This document shows, one piece after another, positions 16,054-25,715 of a stretch of DNA of 52,847 nucleotides. The notes below the pieces were generated by a model, which was not told the DNA's origin, ran no database searches, and was given only the letters and a program-made list of their open reading frames with translations. The stretch comes from Chloroflexota bacterium. Its GTDB lineage: Bacteria; Chloroflexota; UBA6077; FW602-bin22; JAMCYS01. The stretch is taken from the NCBI GenBank assembly GCA_023473795.1, contig JAMCYS010000088.1, positions 1 to 52,847 of the forward strand. Direction: 5' to 3'. A program made the translations under genes and the position numbers. Each line of letters opens with the position of its first letter. The first letter of the stretch is position 1.

Positions 16054-17796
16054 CTACTTCAGCCAGGTCGCGCGGAAGACGGGCGACTGGAAGTCGAACT
16101 CCTGGTTCTGCAGCTCGTTGCGGTAGGCCGTCAACAACGGCACGCCGATGCCCGTGAAGACGTAGGCCTGCTCCTGAATAATGCGGTAGGCGTTGCTGTA
16201 GGCCGCCTGGCGCTTGGCGTTGTCCGAGGTCGACCCGCCCTCGGTCATGTACTTGTCCACGTCCTGGTTGCACCACTGCGCCCAGTTGCCGGCGCTGCCG
16301 CACTTGAAGGCGTTGTCCAGGGCCGAGGGGTCGACAACGGACGAAGCAAGATTGCCCCGCCAGAAGCACGCCTGGAAGGAGTTGGCCCGCACCTGGTCGA
16401 TCCAGGCCAGGCGCTCCAGCGCCACCAGCTTGGTCTTGATGCCGGCCTGCGTCCAGCTGTTCTGCATGAATTCGCCGATCGTCTGCTCGGGCTCGCGGGC
16501 GATGATCTTCAGTTCGATCGAGATGGTGCCGTCGGCGTAGCCCGCTTGCTGCAGCAACTGCTTGACCTTGGCCGGATCGTAGGGATACTTCGGATGGTTT
16601 TCGTCGTAGCCCAGGATGCCCGGGCCCCACTGCGGCCAATAGTAGGGCACGCCCACGCCATAGCCCAGGGCCTTGGCCATGCCCTCACGGTCGATGGCGT
16701 AGTTGGCCGCCTGGCGCACGCGCACGTCGTCGAACGGCTTGGACTTGCTGTTGTAGCCGCCGTAGAAGTAGATCTGGCCGGCCCACGGCATCTGCCAGAG
16801 GGTGAGGTTGGCGTCGGCCTGAACCGCGGCGACGTCTTTGGTCGGGATCCACTCCACCATCTGGGCCGTGCCCGAGCGCACGTCGTTCAGCGCCACCGTG
16901 GGGTCGGTGACGTACCTGAAGACCACACCGTCGAGGTAGGGCAGGGGCTTGCCGTCGGCGCCGTTCTCGAAGTAGTCGGGGTTCTTCTCGCAGATGACCC
17001 TGTCGTCGGCGATCCACTGCTTGAAGCGGAAAGGCCCGGTGCCGACGGCGTTGCGCTGGCACCACTCCTCGCCGTTCTTGTCATAGGCAACCTTCGACAG
17101 CATGCGCACCTTGTGGCCCCAGGCGAAGGCATGCAGGCGCATGAAGCCCGGGCTCTCCGTCTTCAGCTTGATGCGCAGAGTGCTCTTGTCTACGGCGACT
17201 ACGTCCTCGACCGCGGCTTGCAGCTGCGCCTTGTGCTGCTGGCCCTTGGGATGGTCGCGCTCGCGCAGGATGTTCCATTTCGCCACTTCGGCGTCGAAGT
17301 CCGAGCCGTCGTGGAACTTGATCCCCTTCTTCAGCTTGAAAACGACGGACTTCGGGTCGGGCTGCTCGAAGGACTCCGCCAGGTCTGGCACTACCTTGAA
17401 GCTCCAGGTCTTGGCGTCGACCAGCTGGAAGCGGACCAGACCGTTGTACATCGCCTCCATGCCGGGCATCTCCGGCTCGGAGATCAGGGCAGGGTCCAAC
17501 GAAGCGTAGGTCCAGTTCTTGGAGGCGATCACCTGTCCGCCCCGCTTGATGGCGGCGGGAGCCGGAGTGGCCGCTGTGGCGGCAGTCGCGGCCGGCGCCG
17601 GGGCGGGAGCGGTGGTGGGGGGCGCCGTTTGGCCGGCCGGCTTCTCGATGGGCGCGGCCGTGGCGGCCGGCGCCGGGCTGGCCGGCGTAGCCGGCTGCGA
17701 GCAGGCGGCGAGGAGCGGGAAGACGCTCACGCCTGCGAAACCGAGGAACTGCCGGCGCGTCACGGGCAGCCGGGGCTGGCTCTTGTTCGTTTCCAT
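16054..17796 (-). CDS. Family-5 ABC substrate-binding lipoprotein (system B)
   Basis: 580 residues, SBP_bac_5 family. Twin-arginine motif TRRQFL (13-18), lipobox LLAAC with Cys32, then an Ala/Pro/Thr linker of about 50 residues. Body motifs are KFHDGSDFDAE, GTGPFRFKQW, CEKNPDYFENGADGK and VRQAANYAIDREG. It is clearly the paralogue of the system A receptor. The C-terminus reads FRATWLK, close to the FRAAWLKK of system A. ATG with AGAGGAGAAG. Ligand unknown; it presumably delivers to DppB/DppC at 14982 and 14066. Confidence 0.92.
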   Translation of the reverse strand: METNKSQPRLPVTRRQFLGFAGVSVFPLLAACSQPATPASPAPAATAAPIEKPAGQTAPPTTAPAPAPAATAATAATPAPAAIKRGGQVIASKNWTYASLDPALISEPEMPGMEAMYNGLVRFQLVDAKTWSFKVVPDLAESFEQPDPKSVVFKLKKGIKFHDGSDFDAEVAKWNILRERDHPKGQQHKAQLQAAVEDVVAVDKSTLRIKLKTESPGFMRLHAFAWGHKVRMLSKVAYDKNGEEWCQRNAVGTGPFRFKQWIADDRVICEKNPDYFENGADGKPLPYLDGVVFRYVTDPTVALNDVRSGTAQMVEWIPTKDVAAVQADANLTLWQMPWAGQIYFYGGYNSKSKPFDDVRVRQAANYAIDREGMAKALGYGVGVPYYWPQWGPGILGYDENHPKYPYDPAKVKQLLQQAGYADGTISIELKIIAREPEQTIGEFMQNSWTQAGIKTKLVALERLAWIDQVRANSFQACFWRGNLASSVVDPSALDNAFKCGSAGNWAQWCNQDVDKYMTEGGSTSDNAKRQAAYSNAYRIIQEQAYVFTGIGVPLLTAYRNELQNQEFDFQSPVFRATWLK

Positions 17797-17995
17797 ACTT
17801 CTCCTCTGTGTCTCATCCGAGGAATGGGACGCCGATGGTACACCCCAAGGAAACGATGGCCGGCGCGCCGTGGCGCCGCGCCCTACCTCTATTGTGCTCT
17901 CGCCTCCGCCTACCTCCTTCCAGAGGACAGGCCGCGGGCCATCCCTACCCGTCCCTGTCTCTTAGCGATGCTGCTTGATCGACCCTCCTGCCACT

Positions 17996-18001
17996 ATTAT
18001 A
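17996..18001 (-). promoter_or_regulatory. Perfect TATAAT -10 upstream of system B
   Basis: On the minus strand GGCA-TATAAT-AG. The -35 17 bases upstream (TTTCTG) is poor. The leader to ATG 17796 would be about 190 bases. Confidence 0.35.
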
Positions 18002-18045
18002 TGCCTTCCGCCCGGCGGCAGAAAGCACGGCAGAGGGAGAGAGCA

Positions 18046-18078
18046 AGCCCCCCGCGGACCTGCATCATCGCGGGGGCT
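18046..18078 (-). terminator. Terminator-like hairpin after the URO-D-family gene
   Basis: AGCCCCCCGCG and CGCGGGGGCT pair with one bulged base around a 12-base loop. On the minus strand it starts about 26 bases after the stop at 18105 and is followed by TTGCTCTC, a weak pyrimidine tail. Confidence 0.5.
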
Positions 18079-18104
18079 ACACGGACTCTAACCGGCGAGT
18101 CGGC

Positions 18105-19232
18105 TTACCAGGGCTGCAGCGGCAGGGCGCCGTGCTGTTCCACCAGCTCCGAAATGCGCTCCACTCGTTCGATGAGCGAGCGGGGCATCACGTTGTCGGC
18201 CACGCCCAGGATCACTGCGTCGCCGGGGGCGATGGCCCGGAAGACGCCGCGCATGTATTCCTCGAACTCCGCCTCGGGGAAGGTCTCCTCGAGGACGACC
18301 GAGGGCACGCCGCCCCAGATGATGACGTCGGTGCCGTACACCTGCCGCGCTTCCTCGAGGGTCACGCTCACCATCGGCGCCGTGCAGAAGCACTCCGCCA
18401 TGTCGAAGCCTGCCTCTTTGCTCGGCACCAGGACGGCCTGCGAGTCGTCGTCGGCGTGCCAGGCCAGCTTCTTGCCGTTGGCGTGCAACAACGCGGAGAA
18501 GTCCTTGTAGTATGGGGTGATGTACTGGCGGAAGAGGTGCGGCGGCGTCATCTGCGTGTCGAAGTGCAAGCCGTGCAGGATCAGCCGCGCCGGCGATTTG
18601 GCCACCATGGGCCACATCCGCTCCCTCTCCACCTCGGTCATCACCTGCATCAAGTGCTCGAATTCGGGCAGGTGGTCCATCATGTGGTAGAAGACGTTGT
18701 TGTAGCCGATCAGGTTGAGCTGGAGGTAATGGAACGGGCAGTCGCCGGACGACACCATCGGGTAGCCCTCGTCGCCCACCTGGCGCTCGTAGTCCAGATA
18801 CGCCTCGTAGGTCGGATCGTAGTACGTGTGCTCGGCGACGTACTCCCAGACCTTGTAGTCCTCGACGCTCCTGATGGGGTGCTCGAGCGGCAGGCCGTCC
18901 TCGCTGCGCCCCTGCAAGTACTCCGACCTGATCTTGCCGTAGGTGACTTCACCGTAGGGCGTGATGAAGCGCTGCCGGGTGGCGCCGGGCACCTTCTCCT
19001 CCACCACGTCCATGCCCTCGTAGCGCACCTTGTAGACTTTGCCGTCGCGGGCCGGGTCGCCACTGCGAATGGCCTTGGCGATCTCCAGCTCGCTCATGCC
19101 CTGGAAGCGCTCGGGCATGTTACCCTCGGTCGTGCGGGCGTAGTACCAGAGCCGGATGCGCGCGATCCAGGGCAGGCGATCCGGCCGCTTGCCTTCGAGC
19201 ACGGCGAGCACGCGCTCGCGGTTAGTCATCAT
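18105..19232 (-). CDS. Uroporphyrinogen decarboxylase/methyltransferase-family protein
   Basis: 375 residues with the TIM-barrel URO-D fold shared by HemE and by cobamide methyltransferases such as MtaA and CmuA. Visible are TNRERVLAVLEGKRPDRLPW at the start, an arginine-rich tract near 40-60, FDTQMTPPHLFRQYITPYYK and a late IIWGGVPS. The place where MtaA-like enzymes carry the zinc motif HxCG reads WHADDD, so the Cys ligand is an Asp. This argues against a standard heme enzyme or standard zinc methyltransferase. Two adjacent ATGs (19232, 19229) follow AGGAGGAAGGA; the first is used. It sits alone, 366 bases after OppF. Confidence 0.85.
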   Translation of the reverse strand: MMTNRERVLAVLEGKRPDRLPWIARIRLWYYARTTEGNMPERFQGMSELEIAKAIRSGDPARDGKVYKVRYEGMDVVEEKVPGATRQRFITPYGEVTYGKIRSEYLQGRSEDGLPLEHPIRSVEDYKVWEYVAEHTYYDPTYEAYLDYERQVGDEGYPMVSSGDCPFHYLQLNLIGYNNVFYHMMDHLPEFEHLMQVMTEVERERMWPMVAKSPARLILHGLHFDTQMTPPHLFRQYITPYYKDFSALLHANGKKLAWHADDDSQAVLVPSKEAGFDMAECFCTAPMVSVTLEEARQVYGTDVIIWGGVPSVVLEETFPEAEFEEYMRGVFRAIAPGDAVILGVADNVMPRSLIERVERISELVEQHGALPLQPW

Positions 19233-19383
19233 GTCGGTCCTTCCTCCTGAACAGACGATGCTGTCGCAGTCGTATCTTATCGATTCCCTGCCGGCAAGAC
19301 GGCCATGGCATCGCCGTCCGTGCGCTCCTGGCGCCGGCAACCTTGGCCAAAAGGGTCTAAGAGACTACGTGAGTATAGGGCCT

Positions 19384-19407
19384 CTGGCATAAATGCCAGT
19401 AGTAGGT
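19384..19407. repeat. Short palindrome with TAGGT flank (copy 1)
   Basis: CTGGCAT-aa-ATGCCAG followed by TAGTAGGT. Copies lie at 33091-33115 and 33177-33200. Confidence 0.55.
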
Positions 19408-19560
19408 ACCTGCCCTGAGCGAAGCGAAGGGATGCCGGCTGAAGCTGCGCTCGGCCATTCATAGCTTGTCCCTCACCCCAGGAGGGACCCTTACCCCGTC
19501 CTGCAAGGCGCGGAGCTCAATTCATGGCAGAGTCGGAATTATCGCGCACCCTAAGTGAAT

Positions 19561-19592
19561 CGAGGCCTCTGGCGGAACCGCCAGAGGCCTCG
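19561..19592 (-). terminator. Perfect hairpin after OppF
   Basis: Arms of 15 bases (19561-19575 and 19578-19592) around a 2-base loop, six bases after the OppF stop on the minus strand, followed by ATTCACTT. The strongest terminator-like structure in the C operon. Confidence 0.65.
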
Positions 19593-19598
19593 TCTTGC

Positions 19599-20645
19599 TT
19601 AGTAGTCCGCGGTGCTCGTGCCCACCAGGTCGGGCGACGACGGCACGGCGCCCTCGGTGACCCTGATGCAAGCTACCCAGTGGTCGGGCTCCACCTCGCG
19701 GAACTGAGGCTCGACCTTGGCGCAGTCCTCGATGGCGATGGGACAGCGGGTGCGGAAGCGGCAGCCCGAGGGCGGGTTGACCGGGCTCGGCACGTCGCCC
19801 TTGAGAATGATGCGTTCCCGCTTGGCCTCCACGTCCGGGTCAGGGATCGGGCGAGCCGAGAGCAGGGCCTTGCTGTATGGGTGCAGGCCCTTGCGATAGA
19901 GCGTGTTGCGGTCGGCCAGCTCCACGATCTTGCCCAAGTACATCACCGCCACCCGGTCGGAGATGTGGCGCACCACCGACAGGTCGTGGGCGATGAAGAG
20001 GTAGGTCAGCCCCAGCTGCGACTGCAGGTCCTCCAGCAAGTTGATGATCTGGGCCTGGATGGAGACGTCAAGGGCCGAAACCGGCTCGTCGCAGACGATG
20101 AAGGCCGGCTCCACCGCCAGGGCGCGGGCGATGCCGATGCGCTGGCGCTGGCCACCCGAGAATTCGTGGGGATAGCGGTTGGCAAAGTAGGGAGCCAGAC
20201 CCACCAGGTTGAGCAGATCGCGCACCCGTTCGGTGCGGGCCTTGCCTGAGGCCAGACCGTGAATGTCCAGCGGCTCGGCGATGATGTCGCCCACGGTCAT
20301 ACGTGGGTTCAAAGAAGCGTAGGGGTCCTGGAAGATCATCTGCATGCGGCGGCGCACCTTGCGCAGCTGCTCGCCGCCGATCTTGGTCAGGTCCTGACCC
20401 TCAAACATCACCTTGCCCGCCGTGGGCCGGTAGAGCTGGAGGATTGCCCGGCCGCAGGTGGACTTGCCGCAGCCCGACTCGCCCACCAGACCGAGCGTCT
20501 CGCCGCTGCGAACGAAGAAGTCTAGCCCGTCGACCGCCTTCACGGCGCCGTACTGGCGAGAGATGATAATGCCTCTGGTGAGGGGGAAGTGCATCTTCAG
20601 CCCCTCGACCCGCAGCAGGACTTCGCCTTTGTTTATCTGGCTCAT
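19599..20645 (-). CDS. Peptide-type ABC transporter ATPase, OppF/DppF-like
   Basis: 348 residues. Walker A is GESGCGKST (56-64), with signature [10 protein letters not shown], Walker [13 protein letters not shown] and switch His in IAHDLSVV. The C-terminal oligopeptide-transporter extension has the Cys pattern [14 protein letters not shown]. It energises DppB/DppC pairs together with OppD. Its ATG overlaps the OppD TGA (ATGA), so the two are translationally coupled. This is one half of the only peptide-type ATPase pair in the window, against five permease pairs. Confidence 0.95.
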   Translation of the reverse strand: MSQINKGEVLLRVEGLKMHFPLTRGIIISRQYGAVKAVDGLDFFVRSGETLGLVGESGCGKSTCGRAILQLYRPTAGKVMFEGQDLTKIGGEQLRKVRRRMQMIFQDPYASLNPRMTVGDIIAEPLDIHGLASGKARTERVRDLLNLVGLAPYFANRYPHEFSGGQRQRIGIARALAVEPAFIVCDEPVSALDVSIQAQIINLLEDLQSQLGLTYLFIAHDLSVVRHISDRVAVMYLGKIVELADRNTLYRKGLHPYSKALLSARPIPDPDVEAKRERIILKGDVPSPVNPPSGCRFRTRCPIAIEDCAKVEPQFREVEPDHWVACIRVTEGAVPSSPDLVGTSTADY

Positions 20646-21649
20646 CAGTTCTTAGCCTCCGCGGGGCAGTAGCCCATATCCGCCCAACAGGCAGTGACGT
20701 GATTGGGCTCGATCGTTTTGTACTGCGGCAGCTCGCGGTGGCAGACATCCAGCGCGATGCGGCAACGGGGCGAGAACGGGCAGCCCTTGGGCAGATCGAT
20801 CAAGTCGGGCGGTGCGCCGTCGATCGGGATCAAGCGGGTCTTGGTTGCCTCGTCCAGACGGGGCACCGCGCGCAGCAGGCCAAGCGTATAGCCGTGGCTC
20901 GGGCGGTGGAAGATGTCGCGCACAGTGCCAGTTTCGACGATGCGCCCGGCGTACATCACGTTGATGCGGTCGCAGAGGCCGGCCACGATGCCTAGGTCGT
21001 GCGTGATCCACAATACCGCCGCGTTGGTCTCACGGCGTAGCCGGCGCACCAGATCGATGATCTGCGCCTGGATAGTCACGTCCAGGGCGGTCGTCGGCTC
21101 GTCGGCGATCAGTAGGCGCGGGTTGCAGGAGAGCGCCATCGCGATCATCACGCGCTGACGCATGCCGCCCGAGAACTGGTGCGGGTAGTCGTCGACGCGC
21201 TCTGCCGCCGAGGGTATGCCCACCATCTTCAGCAGATCGATGGCCCGGGCCCGCGACTGGCTGCCCGACATGCCCAGATGCAGCTCCAGACTCTCGGAGA
21301 TCTGGCGGTTAATGGTCAACACCGGGTTCAGCGAGGTCATCGGGTCCTGGAAGACCATGGCAATCTTGGCGCCGCGCACCTTGCGCATGCCTTCGTCGTT
21401 CAGGTTCATCAGGTTCTGGCCGTCGAACATTACGGCGTCGGCCTGGATCTGGCCCGGCGGGCAGGCGATGAGCCGCATAACTGACAGCGCGCTCACGGTC
21501 TTGCCCGAGCCCGATTCGCCCACGATGCCCAGCGCCTCACCCTCGCTCAAGTCGAAGGAGACGCCTTCGACGGCCTTGACCACGCCGTCGCGCGTGTGGA
21601 AATAAGTCCGCAGGTTCTTGACCTGAAGGAGAGGGGGTTTACCAGCCAC
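20645..21649 (-). CDS. Peptide-type ABC transporter ATPase, OppD/DppD-like, GTG start
   Basis: 334 residues. Walker A is GESGSGKT (44-51), with signature FSGGMRQRV, Walker [13 protein letters not shown], switch ITHDLGIV and the C-terminal [14 protein letters not shown] motif. GTG 21649 with GCGAGG upstream is preferred: the frame stays open to 21766, but the added 39 residues look non-coding and normal OppD proteins begin about ten residues before the first beta strand, as here. It lies 292 bases downstream of the phosphodiesterase, with a hairpin between, and probably belongs to the C operon. Confidence 0.93.
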   Translation of the reverse strand: MAGKPPLLQVKNLRTYFHTRDGVVKAVEGVSFDLSEGEALGIVGESGSGKTVSALSVMRLIACPPGQIQADAVMFDGQNLMNLNDEGMRKVRGAKIAMVFQDPMTSLNPVLTINRQISESLELHLGMSGSQSRARAIDLLKMVGIPSAAERVDDYPHQFSGGMRQRVMIAMALSCNPRLLIADEPTTALDVTIQAQIIDLVRRLRRETNAAVLWITHDLGIVAGLCDRINVMYAGRIVETGTVRDIFHRPSHGYTLGLLRAVPRLDEATKTRLIPIDGAPPDLIDLPKGCPFSPRCRIALDVCHRELPQYKTIEPNHVTACWADMGYCPAEAKN

Positions 21650-21904
21650 TAAGATGCACCTCGCTCTCTGTAGCTTTGCCGCGGCTCTTGCCGCCGTCCA
21701 TCGCCCTGCGTGCCACAAGTCCAACCAGCCACAAGGTAAGGGGCAGCGCCGCCCATCGTTCGCCACCGCGACTTCGTGGTCGCCGGCAGCCCGTGAATCG
21801 TCTGGCCCCGTCCGCCAAGGGTAGTACCCATCCGCCTAGTTCGCCGCCAGACATCGGTCCAGAACGCGCCTAGTATATCATCTAAGCGCAAGTGAGTATA
21901 TAGG

Positions 21905-21938
21905 GTCTGGGCGGCGCGCCGCGGCGTGCCGCCCAGAC
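21905..21938 (-). terminator. 34-base hairpin after the first phosphodiesterase
   Basis: Arms of 17 bases meeting without a loop; only one pair deviates, and it can form a G-U wobble. It begins three bases after the stop at 21942. No T tract follows, so partial termination or 3' end protection before OppD is plausible. Confidence 0.55.
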
Positions 21939-21941
21939 TAC

Positions 21942-23909
21942 CTAGCACATCGGCGGCCTTTCGACCATCCTCTTCAAGCGCTCGACGTTCCGCCGCAGGG
22001 ACTCCAGCTCCCTGTTCTTGCCGTTCGGGTCCTCCAGGGCCTGGTAGATGATGCCGCCCTCGCACTGGGCCGGCACCGGCCACTCCGCCAGATGGCAGAC
22101 GGTCGGTACCACGTCCACCAGGCGCACCACCCGCTCTATCTCCACGCCCTGCTTGATCCCCGGCCCGGCCAGGATGAACAGGCCGTGCAGGTCGCCGATG
22201 CCCCACTTGGCCGTGGGTAGGAACTCGCCGTGCTCCAGGCCGAAGGCCGGGTCCACGGCGTAGACGATGTCGCCAACGCGCGGGCCGCCCAACTGGATCA
22301 TCGCGGCGTCTTCGCGCTTCAGCGCCAGCACGATCGGTTTGCGGCCGGTCTCGGCATCCGTGTAGTCGTAGAGGAGACGGATGACCTGCTCGCGCAGCTG
22401 CTCGTACTCTTCTCCCGGTTCGACAATACCGTGCGGGTCGCGCCCCTTCACGTTGAGATATATGTGGATGTGCCGCTGAGCGAAAGCCTTGGTCTTGTTC
22501 CAGTCCACCTTGCGCTGGGGCCGCGCGCCCAGGGTGGTCTCCTTCTCCGGCGCCGCCGGGCCCTCGTCCGCGTAGACCAGCAGTCCGGCCTTGGCCAGCA
22601 GCTCATTCACCTTGAAGCGCTTGCCGGCGGCCTTGGCGCCGTGGTCGGAAACGACCACCACTAGCGTCTTCTCCAGGTCGGTCGCCTCCAGGATACGCCC
22701 CAGCGCCCAGTCGCTCTGGCGGTAGATCTCCAGCTCCAATGCCGTCCAGGCTGGGATTAGCGACTTGTCGGGGGCCGTGTTCGGGTCGAGCTCCTGGCCA
22801 AAGGCGTGATAGATCCAGTCCACCGGATGGACGTGGGTGATGAAGTAATCCCACGGCTTGTGGGTCAGCAGGTAGTAGGACGCGTCGGCCTGGAACTCGT
22901 GCTGCAGCTGGGTGATCTCGCCCATAGTCTGGCGGTCGACCCAGTCATAGACCAGCGCCTCCCAGCCCGTCTTGCCCAGCGGCAGGCCGCGGCACTCCTT
23001 AACGAACTCCTCTTCGATGCCGGCCGGGAAGGTCCAGCCTTCGGTGGCGTTGAGGCCCGGGCAGTACAGGCGGAGGACCTGTCCGTCCGGCGACAGCTCC
23101 ATCACCTTGAACTGGAAGACGGCCTTCTTGGGGCCTTCGACGGTCTGGAAGGTATCGTAGACCTTCTCGCTCCACTGGCCGGCCTTGACGCTGCAGTACA
23201 CGCCGTCCTTGGTCTTGGCCTTGGCCACGATCACGGTGTCGTAAACCGTCGAGCCGGCCGACTTGTCGAGGGCCACGTAGAACTTGGGCGCCGTCATCGG
23301 CCAGCGCGGTCGGCGCAGGGCGATGGTCACCTCGGTGTCCAGGGCGGCGGGAGAAAGCTCCACGCCCTGCCAGCCGGACGCCTTCTTGAACGTGACTTCG
23401 TCGGCGAAGGGATACATGTCGGTCGTGATCAGAAAGTCCAGGGTCAGGCTGCCGTAATTGCCGGCGGAGATGGGCAGTTCCACCCGCCAGTCGGTCAGGC
23501 CCAGGCCGCAGCCGCCGATCTGATAGCCGTTCTTGAGCACGCCCGGCCAGGTTGTGGGATAGTTGGCGACGATGACGTTCTTGCCGGCGTTCTCCAGAGC
23601 TGTCCACAGCCCCTCGGCCAGCACTTCCTCGGCCAGGTAGCCGTTGCGCGTGTCGTCCAGCTCGCGGCCGGGGATGAAGGTGTCGTAGTCGGTGATGCCG
23701 TGGGTCATCGCCCAGGCGCCGGTAGCGATAGTGGTCCAGTTGGGCGGCGTGATCGTCGGGTAGGGCACGAGCGCGTTGCGGCAGAAGACGCCGCGGTCCA
23801 TCAGCTTCTGCAGGTTAGGCAGCTCGCCTTCCTTCGCCCACTTGTATAGCCTGGGGACGATCGTCGAATCGATCCCTATGACCATCACCTTGTCGGGTTT
23901 GTTTGCCAC
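21942..23909 (-). CDS. Alkaline-phosphatase-superfamily phosphodiesterase (paralogue 1)
   Basis: 655 residues, type I phosphodiesterase/nucleotide pyrophosphatase family. Predicted metal and catalytic residues are Asp14 (VMVIGID), nucleophile Thr54 in PTITPPNW with phosphate-contact Asn57, Asp and His in DWIYH, SDHGAK, and a C-terminal EHGEF His. No signal peptide is seen, so it acts in the cytoplasm, unlike most secreted relatives. The GTG start has GAGGAGG. It lies directly after the system C binding protein (122-base gap) and before OppDF. The last residues are ERPPMC, shared with the two paralogues at 35491 and 47757. Substrate unknown; phosphodiester, phosphonate ester or sulfate ester are all possible. 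Confidence 0.9.
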   Translation of the reverse strand: MANKPDKVMVIGIDSTIVPRLYKWAKEGELPNLQKLMDRGVFCRNALVPYPTITPPNWTTIATGAWAMTHGITDYDTFIPGRELDDTRNGYLAEEVLAEGLWTALENAGKNVIVANYPTTWPGVLKNGYQIGGCGLGLTDWRVELPISAGNYGSLTLDFLITTDMYPFADEVTFKKASGWQGVELSPAALDTEVTIALRRPRWPMTAPKFYVALDKSAGSTVYDTVIVAKAKTKDGVYCSVKAGQWSEKVYDTFQTVEGPKKAVFQFKVMELSPDGQVLRLYCPGLNATEGWTFPAGIEEEFVKECRGLPLGKTGWEALVYDWVDRQTMGEITQLQHEFQADASYYLLTHKPWDYFITHVHPVDWIYHAFGQELDPNTAPDKSLIPAWTALELEIYRQSDWALGRILEATDLEKTLVVVVSDHGAKAAGKRFKVNELLAKAGLLVYADEGPAAPEKETTLGARPQRKVDWNKTKAFAQRHIHIYLNVKGRDPHGIVEPGEEYEQLREQVIRLLYDYTDAETGRKPIVLALKREDAAMIQLGGPRVGDIVYAVDPAFGLEHGEFLPTAKWGIGDLHGLFILAGPGIKQGVEIERVVRLVDVVPTVCHLAEWPVPAQCEGGIIYQALEDPNGKNRELESLRRNVERLKRMVERPPMC

Positions 23910-24031
23910 ACGATCCTCCTCGAGATATATCGTTGCGCAGTGCGGCAGCCTCGTCCCCTCTTTGTTTGGGAAAGGCCCAGTTCGCTCTCCCTCTGGGAGA
24001 GGGTGGACGAAACTCTCACTCGCTATTACGC

Positions 24032-25678
24032 CTACTTATCCAGCCACATGCCGTCGGCGCGGATATAGCCGTCGGCTGACCAGTCGAAGTTCTTGAGGCT
24101 CTTGCTGTAGGCGATGGTGCGCGGCACCGCGGCCACCGGGATGCAGAAGCTCTCGTCGAGCATAACCTCAAAGAGGCGGTGGTACGTGTCCTGTTTTGTC
24201 TTCTCGTCCGCCGCCGCCATGCCGTCGTCGATCAACTTGTCGTACTCGGCCGAGCGGAACTGCTCGGGGTTCTCCTTGCGCCAGACCATCGCCTGCACCA
24301 CCTCTCCCGGCTCCTTAAGTCGGCCGTAGGAGTGGATCGACATCTCGTACTTGCCCTCGTTCCAGCGGTTGCTGCAGACCGTGGCCTCGACCGCCTCGAT
24401 CTTGAGATTGACGCCGATCTTCTTCAGGTCCGCCTGGAGGATCTCGGCCATCGTCGGCATGCCTGGGGCCCGCGAGTCGGGGCCGATCATTACGGTGGAG
24501 TCGAAACCGTTGGGGAAACCACCCGCGGCGATCAGCTGCTTGGCCTTGTTAAGGTCGAAGCCGATCCTGCCTTCCAAGTCGGGCGCGTAGCCGATGGTAC
24601 CCTTAGGCAGCGGCGTGGTCCAGACATCGCCGAAGCCGAAGAGGTAGGTGTCGACGAAGCGCTGGCGGTCGATAGCCCAGGCGATACCTTGGCGCACCTT
24701 CTTGCTGTCGTAGGGCTTATTGGTGACATTCATCTTCACGTCGAGGCACATCGCCGGGACGGTCGCCACTACGAGGTTCGCGTTCTTGCTCAAGCGAGGC
24801 ATGTCCTGGAAGGGCGGGTTGAAGGCGACCTCGCAGTTGCCGGACTCCAGCGCCGCCAGCATTGCCGAGCGGTCGGGCCACACCTTCGCTTCGATCTCGG
24901 CGAGGATGGGCACGTCCTTGCGCCAGTAGTTCTCGTTGCGCACCAGGCGCAGCGTGTCACCCTGCCGCCATTCGGCCACCTTGAAGGGGCCCGTGCCGAT
25001 CCCCTTCGACTGGAGGGACTTCACGTCCAGCGACGGGTCGGGAATGTGGGCCATGTCCAGGAAGGTGAGCAGCGGTGACATAGGTTGCTTGAGGGTAAGC
25101 CTGACCTGGAGCTTGCCCAACACCTCGTACTTAACGATGTCCTTCATCCATTGATGGTAGGAGCTGCCCTCTTTCTCTAGGTACTTGAAGGCCGGCTCGA
25201 TGGTTTCGGCGGTGAACTCCTTGCCCGAGTGGAACTTGACGCCTTCCTGGAGAGCGAAGGTGATGACCTTGCCGCCATCCGAGAACTGCCAGGACTTGGC
25301 CAGGCCCGGGGTGAAGTTGCCCTTCAAGTCGCGCTTGACCAGCGCCTCGTAGATCGTGTAGAAGATGTGCGACTGCGGGATCGCCACCCACGGAGCCAGG
25401 TGCAGCACGTCGGCGTCGACCGCGTAGCGCAGCTTGCCGCCTTTCTTCACCGCGGCGGGCGCCTGCGTGGCGGCAGCGGCCGGAGCGCTAGTCCCGACCG
25501 CCGCCGGGGCGGTAGTCCCGGCCGCTGCCGGGGCCGCGGTCGCCGCCGGCTTGGGGGCTTCCGGTGCCTTGGTCGGCGCGGCTGGCGCGGCGGGGGATGC
25601 ACAGGCCGCGCCGGCTGCCCCAACCACAAACATCGACGAGGCCAGAAGAAACTCCCTGCGGTTCAGTCGCTTGCCCAA
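24032..25678 (-). CDS. Family-5 ABC substrate-binding lipoprotein (system C), TTG start
   Basis: 548 residues from TTG 25678, which has a strong AGGAGG six bases upstream; the open frame extends to 25762 without a better site. Twin-arginine motif NRREFLL (6-12), Cys26 as lipobox cysteine, then a long Ala/Pro/Thr linker (about 28-70). Body features are KFHSGKEF, GTGPFKVAEW and VRQGIAWAIDRQRF. It ends in GMWLDK, like the receptors at 49995 and in the 47253 remnant. It probably feeds DppB/DppC at 26637 and 25716, and is followed by a cytosolic phosphodiesterase. Confidence 0.92.
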   Translation of the reverse strand: MGKRLNRREFLLASSMFVVGAAGAACASPAAPAAPTKAPEAPKPAATAAPAAAGTTAPAAVGTSAPAAAATQAPAAVKKGGKLRYAVDADVLHLAPWVAIPQSHIFYTIYEALVKRDLKGNFTPGLAKSWQFSDGGKVITFALQEGVKFHSGKEFTAETIEPAFKYLEKEGSSYHQWMKDIVKYEVLGKLQVRLTLKQPMSPLLTFLDMAHIPDPSLDVKSLQSKGIGTGPFKVAEWRQGDTLRLVRNENYWRKDVPILAEIEAKVWPDRSAMLAALESGNCEVAFNPPFQDMPRLSKNANLVVATVPAMCLDVKMNVTNKPYDSKKVRQGIAWAIDRQRFVDTYLFGFGDVWTTPLPKGTIGYAPDLEGRIGFDLNKAKQLIAAGGFPNGFDSTVMIGPDSRAPGMPTMAEILQADLKKIGVNLKIEAVEATVCSNRWNEGKYEMSIHSYGRLKEPGEVVQAMVWRKENPEQFRSAEYDKLIDDGMAAADEKTKQDTYHRLFEVMLDESFCIPVAAVPRTIAYSKSLKNFDWSADGYIRADGMWLDK

Positions 25679-25715
25679 TGCTCGTCCTCCTTTAGACGCT
25701 CTATAGGTATGTCGC

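Larger units (their letters stand above)
17797..18104. other. Intergenic region: promoter of system B and end of the URO-D gene
   Basis: No gene. It contains the candidate -10 at 17996-18001 and the hairpin at 18046-18078, each listed separately. Confidence 0.5.
19233..19598. other. 366-base gap between OppF and the URO-D gene
   Basis: No gene. It holds the OppF terminator hairpin (19561-19592) and a copy of the CTGGC...GCCAG-TAGGT repeat (19384-19407). A promoter for the URO-D gene must lie here if it is not read through from OppF; I could not identify one with confidence. Confidence 0.45.

Noticed and set aside
9761-17796. Assembly duplication of system A and B transport genes
   Set aside because: The paralogues differ throughout at both nucleotide and protein level and have different hairpins and gaps, so this is a real, older duplication.
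15973-18510. 845-codon open frame on the plus strand
   Set aside because: It crosses the antisense of the system B receptor, an intergenic region and part of the URO-D gene. Its composition is that of reversed coding sequence.
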